The notes under the pieces were generated by a model, which saw nothing but the letters and a program-made list of their open reading frames with translations, did no database searches and was not told where the DNA came from. Shown piece by piece: positions 32,203-35,020 of a stretch of 35,020 nt of DNA. The stretch is from Anaerolineales bacterium (GTDB lineage: Bacteria > Chloroflexota > Anaerolineae > Anaerolineales > DRMV01): contig JALUDX010000130.1 in assembly GCA_027053355.1 (NCBI GenBank), forward strand, positions 1 to 35,020, in the 5' to 3' direction. Every line of letters begins with the position of its first letter. Positions within the stretch are counted from its first letter, which is position 1. Both the position numbers and the translations under genes were made by a program.

Positions 32203-33206
32203 TCTTCGTAAACTTCTTCGCCGCCCAAGAGGGCGTCGCGGATTTGCTGCTCTAACATGGCCGTGAAATCGGGGTTGGCCTGCAAAAAATTGATGGCTGC
32301 CGCGCGGCCATGCCCCAGTCTCTGCTCGCCATAAGCGTAATGCGCGCCGCGCTTGGCGACGATTTCGGTTTTGACGGCCAGGTCTAAAATGTCGCCTTCG
32401 CGGGAAATGCCGAACCCGTACAAGATGTCGAACTCGGCCTGCCGGAAGGGCGGCGCGACTTTGTTCTTCACCACTTTGACCCGGGTGCGGTTGCCGATGA
32501 TTTCGCCGTTGACCTTGATGGCCTGAATGCGGCGGATGTCCATGCGCACCGACGCGTAGAACTTGAGCGCCAGGCCGCCGGGGGTGGTCTCAGGGCTGCC
32601 AAACATCACGCCGATTTTGTGGCGCAGTTGGTTGGTGAAGATGACCGCGGTGTTGGTCTGCTTGATCACGCCCGAAAGTTTGCGCAGCGCCTGCGACATC
32701 AGGCGGGCCTGCATCCCCATGGATGCGTCGCCCATATCGCCTTCGATTTCGGCGCGGGGCACCAGCGCGGCCACCGAGTCGATGACCACCACCGCGATCG
32801 CACCTGAACGCACCAGCGCCTCGACGATTTCCAGGGCTTGCTCGCCGGTGTCGGGCTGCGAAACGAGCAAATCGTCCACGTCCACGCCGATGGCGTCGGC
32901 GTACACCGGGTCCAGCGCGTGTTCCATATCCACGAATGCGGCTTTGCCGCCCAAGCGCTGCGCCTCGGCAACGATGTGCAGGCAGAGGGTGGTCTTCCCC
33001 GAAGATTCGGGGCCGTAAATTTCCGTGATGCGCCCGCGGGGCACACCGCCTACCCCTAAGGCAATATCCAGCGAAAGCGCGCCCGTGGGGATGGCTTCCA
33101 CCTGCAAGTGGTGGGCTTCTCCCAAACGCATGATAGCGCCTTCGCCATAGCGTTTTTTGATGTCCGAAATCGCCTGATTCAAGGCTTCTTGTTGGCCTTT
33201 GTCCAT
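32199..33206 (-). CDS. recA: Recombinase RecA
   Basis: ATG 33206 has AAAGGTG upstream and gives 335 residues; the longer open frame upstream is rejected. The protein forms filaments on single-stranded DNA for homologous recombination and SOS induction. Motifs include Walker A GPESSGKT (65-72), [82 protein letters not shown] and [14 protein letters not shown]. The C-terminal tail is short and acidic (GGEEVYEE) and its stop lies within a repeat end. No LexA-type box (GAACnnnnGTTC) was found in 33207-33336. Confidence 0.97.
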   Translation of the reverse strand: MDKGQQEALNQAISDIKKRYGEGAIMRLGEAHHLQVEAIPTGALSLDIALGVGGVPRGRITEIYGPESSGKTTLCLHIVAEAQRLGGKAAFVDMEHALDPVYADAIGVDVDDLLVSQPDTGEQALEIVEALVRSGAIAVVVIDSVAALVPRAEIEGDMGDASMGMQARLMSQALRKLSGVIKQTNTAVIFTNQLRHKIGVMFGSPETTPGGLALKFYASVRMDIRRIQAIKVNGEIIGNRTRVKVVKNKVAPPFRQAEFDILYGFGISREGDILDLAVKTEIVAKRGAHYAYGEQRLGHGRAAAINFLQANPDFTAMLEQQIRDALLGGEEVYEE

Positions 33207-33336
33207 GGAGCACCTTTGTGAAAAGGGGTTCGTTGTATGGGTTTTCCTTATAAAGTGTACTTCATTCTGGGCGTGCTGGCAAGGGTGGCCGACGCGGTTT
33301 CGCGCACCAGAGGCAAAGGCGAGAGCAGAGCCCAAC

Positions 33337-33909
33337 TCAACCCGACACAGCAGAAGATGCCGGTTCCAGGGGCACGATTTGCCCCCAGACACGCCCTTCT
33401 TCCAAAAACAGCAGCGCCACGGTGGCCGGTGTCGTGCTGGGCGGGAAAGGCACCGCGGGCGAGCCGGGGTTGCACAGCAACTGCCGCCCCACGCGGCGGC
33501 AGACCGGGCGGTGAATGTGTCCGAACACCACCACATCGGCCTGGGGGAAGGCGGCCAGCGCCCGCCGTTCGAAGCGCTTATAGGGGATGCCGTGCACCAA
33601 GTGCGTCCATTTGTCGTGCAGGTATTGCCACAACGTGCCGTGGCCGTGGCACATGCCGAGGCTTACCCCCTCCCAACGCTGCTGCCAGCGGGAAGGAAGG
33701 TGGGGCAGCAGCCACAAATCGCGATTGCCACGCACGGCGTAGACCGGCGCGAGGGTTTCCAAAGTGCGCAGCACGCGCGGATGCACCACGTCGCCGGCGT
33801 GCAAGATGGCGTCGACCCGGGCGCGGCGGAAAACTTCCAACGCCGCGGGGGGCAACGCGGGCTCGCGGTCGGGGATGTGGGTGTCGGCGATCACGCCCAA
33901 GGTCATCAT
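33337..33909 (-). CDS. YfcE/MJ0936-type metallophosphoesterase
   Basis: ATG 33909 overlaps the stop of the upstream gene (ATGA) and yields 190 residues. The calcineurin-like metal site is complete: [10 protein letters not shown] (Asp9, His11), HAGDVVH (Asp40), RGNRD (Asn62), CHGHG and FGHIHRP near the end, then NPGS. These small cytosolic enzymes hydrolyse phosphodiesters such as bis-p-nitrophenyl phosphate or cyclic nucleotides, and the natural substrate is usually unknown. Translation is coupled to the HEAT-like gene upstream. Confidence 0.88.
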   Translation of the reverse strand: MMTLGVIADTHIPDREPALPPAALEVFRRARVDAILHAGDVVHPRVLRTLETLAPVYAVRGNRDLWLLPHLPSRWQQRWEGVSLGMCHGHGTLWQYLHDKWTHLVHGIPYKRFERRALAAFPQADVVVFGHIHRPVCRRVGRQLLCNPGSPAVPFPPSTTPATVALLFLEEGRVWGQIVPLEPASSAVSG

Positions 33910-34697
33910 GAGGTCAGGAATTGGCGCGCCCGGCGCAGCGCGCGCGAGGCGGGATGGCGGGCTTCCAGCGCGTCGAGGATGGCCAACGCGCGCGGCCGGT
34001 GTCGCCGCGCCCACGAACCGCGCAAAGCCCGAACAATGGCCGTTAAGTGCGGCTCGGCGCTGTGGGCCCAGGCTTCCAGCAGAGCCAGCACGGCTTCGCT
34101 TTGCCCGGCCGCGGCCAGGGCGCTCAGGGCTTCGCCCACAGCCGGCTCCAAGGCCGTGGGGAGCGCGGCTTCTCGCAGCAAGGCAAGGGCGAGGGCAGGA
34201 CGCTTTTGGCCCAAAGCAGGCAAAAGGCGCAAAGCCACCTCTTGGGCGCGCGGAGAAACGCCCGGCCCCGACTGCAGCCAGCGCTGGATGAGCGAAGCCA
34301 GCCGGTCGGGGGGTAGCGCGTCGGCCTCGGCCAAGGCTTTTTCTACGGCTGTGCGCACGTCTGGGCGCGGGTCGCCGGCCAGGCGGGTCAACGGAGCCTG
34401 GGCCGCGGCGTCACCTTCGCCGAGGCGCGTGGCCCACGCACCGGCCGCGAGGGCGCGGTACGCAGCCAGGCCATGCTTGCTCAGCCCGTGCAGATACGCG
34501 GCCGACACCCGGGGACTGGCCAAGATCTTCCCCAGCGACAACAACTGGTCGATGGTTTTGGGTGCCAAGGGCTGGTTCGCGGCCACTTCAGGCCACGTTT
34601 GCAGGCCCTCCAACGCCCAATCCAACGCCTCGGGTAATCCCAGGCGGGCAGCGCCCTTGAGGTCAATGCGCAACGTGTGGAGGTCGGTGGGGGTCAT
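33906..34697 (-). CDS. HEAT-like helical repeat protein
   Basis: The 263-residue protein is almost wholly alpha-helical, with repeated Leu/Ala-rich helix pairs such as APLTRLAGDPRPDVRTAVEKAL, ALRLLPALGQKRPALALALLREAAL and ALSALAAAGQSEAVLALLEAW, and an Arg/Trp-rich C-terminal part (RALRGSWARRHRPRALAIL). This is the look of HEAT or DNA-alkylation-repeat-like scaffolds. The N-terminal part (about 1-80) has no pattern I recognise. It is translationally coupled to the phosphoesterase. A family A end lies 14 bases upstream of its ATG, and no clear ribosome site is visible there. Confidence 0.6.
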   Translation of the reverse strand: MTPTDLHTLRIDLKGAARLGLPEALDWALEGLQTWPEVAANQPLAPKTIDQLLSLGKILASPRVSAAYLHGLSKHGLAAYRALAAGAWATRLGEGDAAAQAPLTRLAGDPRPDVRTAVEKALAEADALPPDRLASLIQRWLQSGPGVSPRAQEVALRLLPALGQKRPALALALLREAALPTALEPAVGEALSALAAAGQSEAVLALLEAWAHSAEPHLTAIVRALRGSWARRHRPRALAILDALEARHPASRALRRARQFLTS

Positions 34698-34710
34698 GGC
34701 AAGTCGCGGC

Positions 34711-35018
34711 GTAACCGTTCAGCCTCGGTAACTGTTCAGCCACAAGGAAATAGACCACGGATGACACGGAGCGTCACGGATGCACACGGATTTTTAGGTC
34801 GCCAAGTAACGCAAAGCGCAAAGGAACACAAAAACGCAGAGAGGGAAACGCCAATCGCGCCAAGAAACGAAGGGAAGCGTTGTGTTTTTCGCTCAATCTG
34901 TGAAATAGTATGATAAAGGCAGGGGGCGGGTGCGGCAGGTCGGTAGTGAAATGGTCCTTTGAGACCGGCACAGAGTGAAGGCCGCCGCACCCGTTTTCAA
35001 AACAATCCGAACAGTTAC
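34711..35018. mobile_element. Family A MITE-like element, copy 4 (right end at window edge)
   Basis: Two left-end-like repeats stand in tandem: GTAACCGTTCAGCC (34711-34724) and GTAACTGTTCAGCC (34728-34741). CCACGGATGACACGGAG and CACACGGATTTTTAGGTCGCC follow, as in copies 1 and 3. A right end matching in its outer ten bases (GAACAGTTAC, 35009-35018) closes it. The flanking octamer of the inner left end is CAGCCTCG; the two bases after 35018 are CA, so the duplication cannot be tested further here. The interior includes a possible RNA gene. Confidence 0.6.
34909..34993 (+). ncRNA. Candidate structured RNA
   Basis: TATGAT at 34909-34914 could be a -10. Downstream, CGGGTGCGGC (34927-34936) pairs perfectly with GCCGCACCCG (34984-34993), enclosing a 47-base region with its own GGTC/GACC hairpin near 34953-34966 and two AGTGAA motifs (34945-34950 and 34974-34979). 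The 3' arm is followed by TTTTC. It does not match tRNA, SRP RNA, RNase P, 6S or a riboswitch class that I can recall. No good -35 is visible. Confidence 0.35.
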
Positions 35019-35020
35019 CA

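Noticed and set aside
33207-33336. LexA/SOS box upstream of recA
   Set aside because: No GAACnnnnGTTC or CTG-N10-CAG palindrome was found; single half-sites only.
1-35020. tRNA or rRNA genes
   Set aside because: Gaps were read for GGTTCGAATCC-like T arms and acceptor pairs and none was convincing; no rRNA-like sequence is present.

Overview
The window is a GC-rich chromosomal segment that most resembles a Chloroflexota genome, probably Anaerolineae or a relative. This is inferred from gene content: a Tad pilus locus without an outer-membrane secretin (monoderm-type), a type 2 isoleucyl-tRNA synthetase behind a T-box, an adenosylcobalamin-dependent ribonucleotide reductase with NrdR, and a recA/recX/rny cluster. 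No 16S rRNA is present, so the placement is not proven.

Layout. Bases 1-204 are the 3' end of a histidine kinase gene, followed by a repeat-filled gap. Bases 667-4502 hold a predicted polymorphic toxin operon. Its first product is a 1035-residue secreted protein with a C39-like cysteine peptidase domain, a roughly 390-residue Arg/Trp/Tyr/His-rich repeat stalk and an AHH-type HNH nuclease tip; the second is a small immunity-like protein. Bases 4762-11156 are one tight plus-strand Tad operon: cpaB, tadZ, tadA, tadB, tadC, tadE-like, tadG-like and a membrane protein. Flp pilin and prepilin peptidase must be encoded elsewhere. Bases 11432-15061 are ileS on the minus strand with terminator, Ile-specific T-box leader and promoter. 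Next come a lipoprotein gene, a possible 24-residue small ORF with its own terminator, nrdJ and nrdR. On the plus strand follow a six-hairpin glycosidase-like gene and prmC. The rest is on the minus strand: an Na+/H+ antiporter fused to a c-di-AMP receptor domain, prfA with folE, an unrecognised 481-residue protein, rny, recX and recA, a YfcE-like phosphoesterase and a HEAT-like repeat protein.

The gaps are dominated by two dispersed non-coding repeat families that look like MITEs. Family A (about 225-300 bp) has 14-bp terminal inverted repeats (TIRs) close to GTAACTGTTCAGCC and probable 8-bp target duplications. Family B (about 146 bp) has 15-bp TIRs starting TTCAGGGGCGG, a central long perfect hairpin whose stem varies by compensatory changes, and 10-bp target duplications. 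One family A end supplies the recA stop codon, and others sit directly upstream of folE and the HEAT-like gene.

The strongest candidates for something new are the C39/Arg-Trp-stalk/AHH toxin with its immunity gene, the antiporter-c-di-AMP receptor fusion, the GxHH form of the IleS HIGH motif, the two MITE families, and a possible structured RNA at the right edge.
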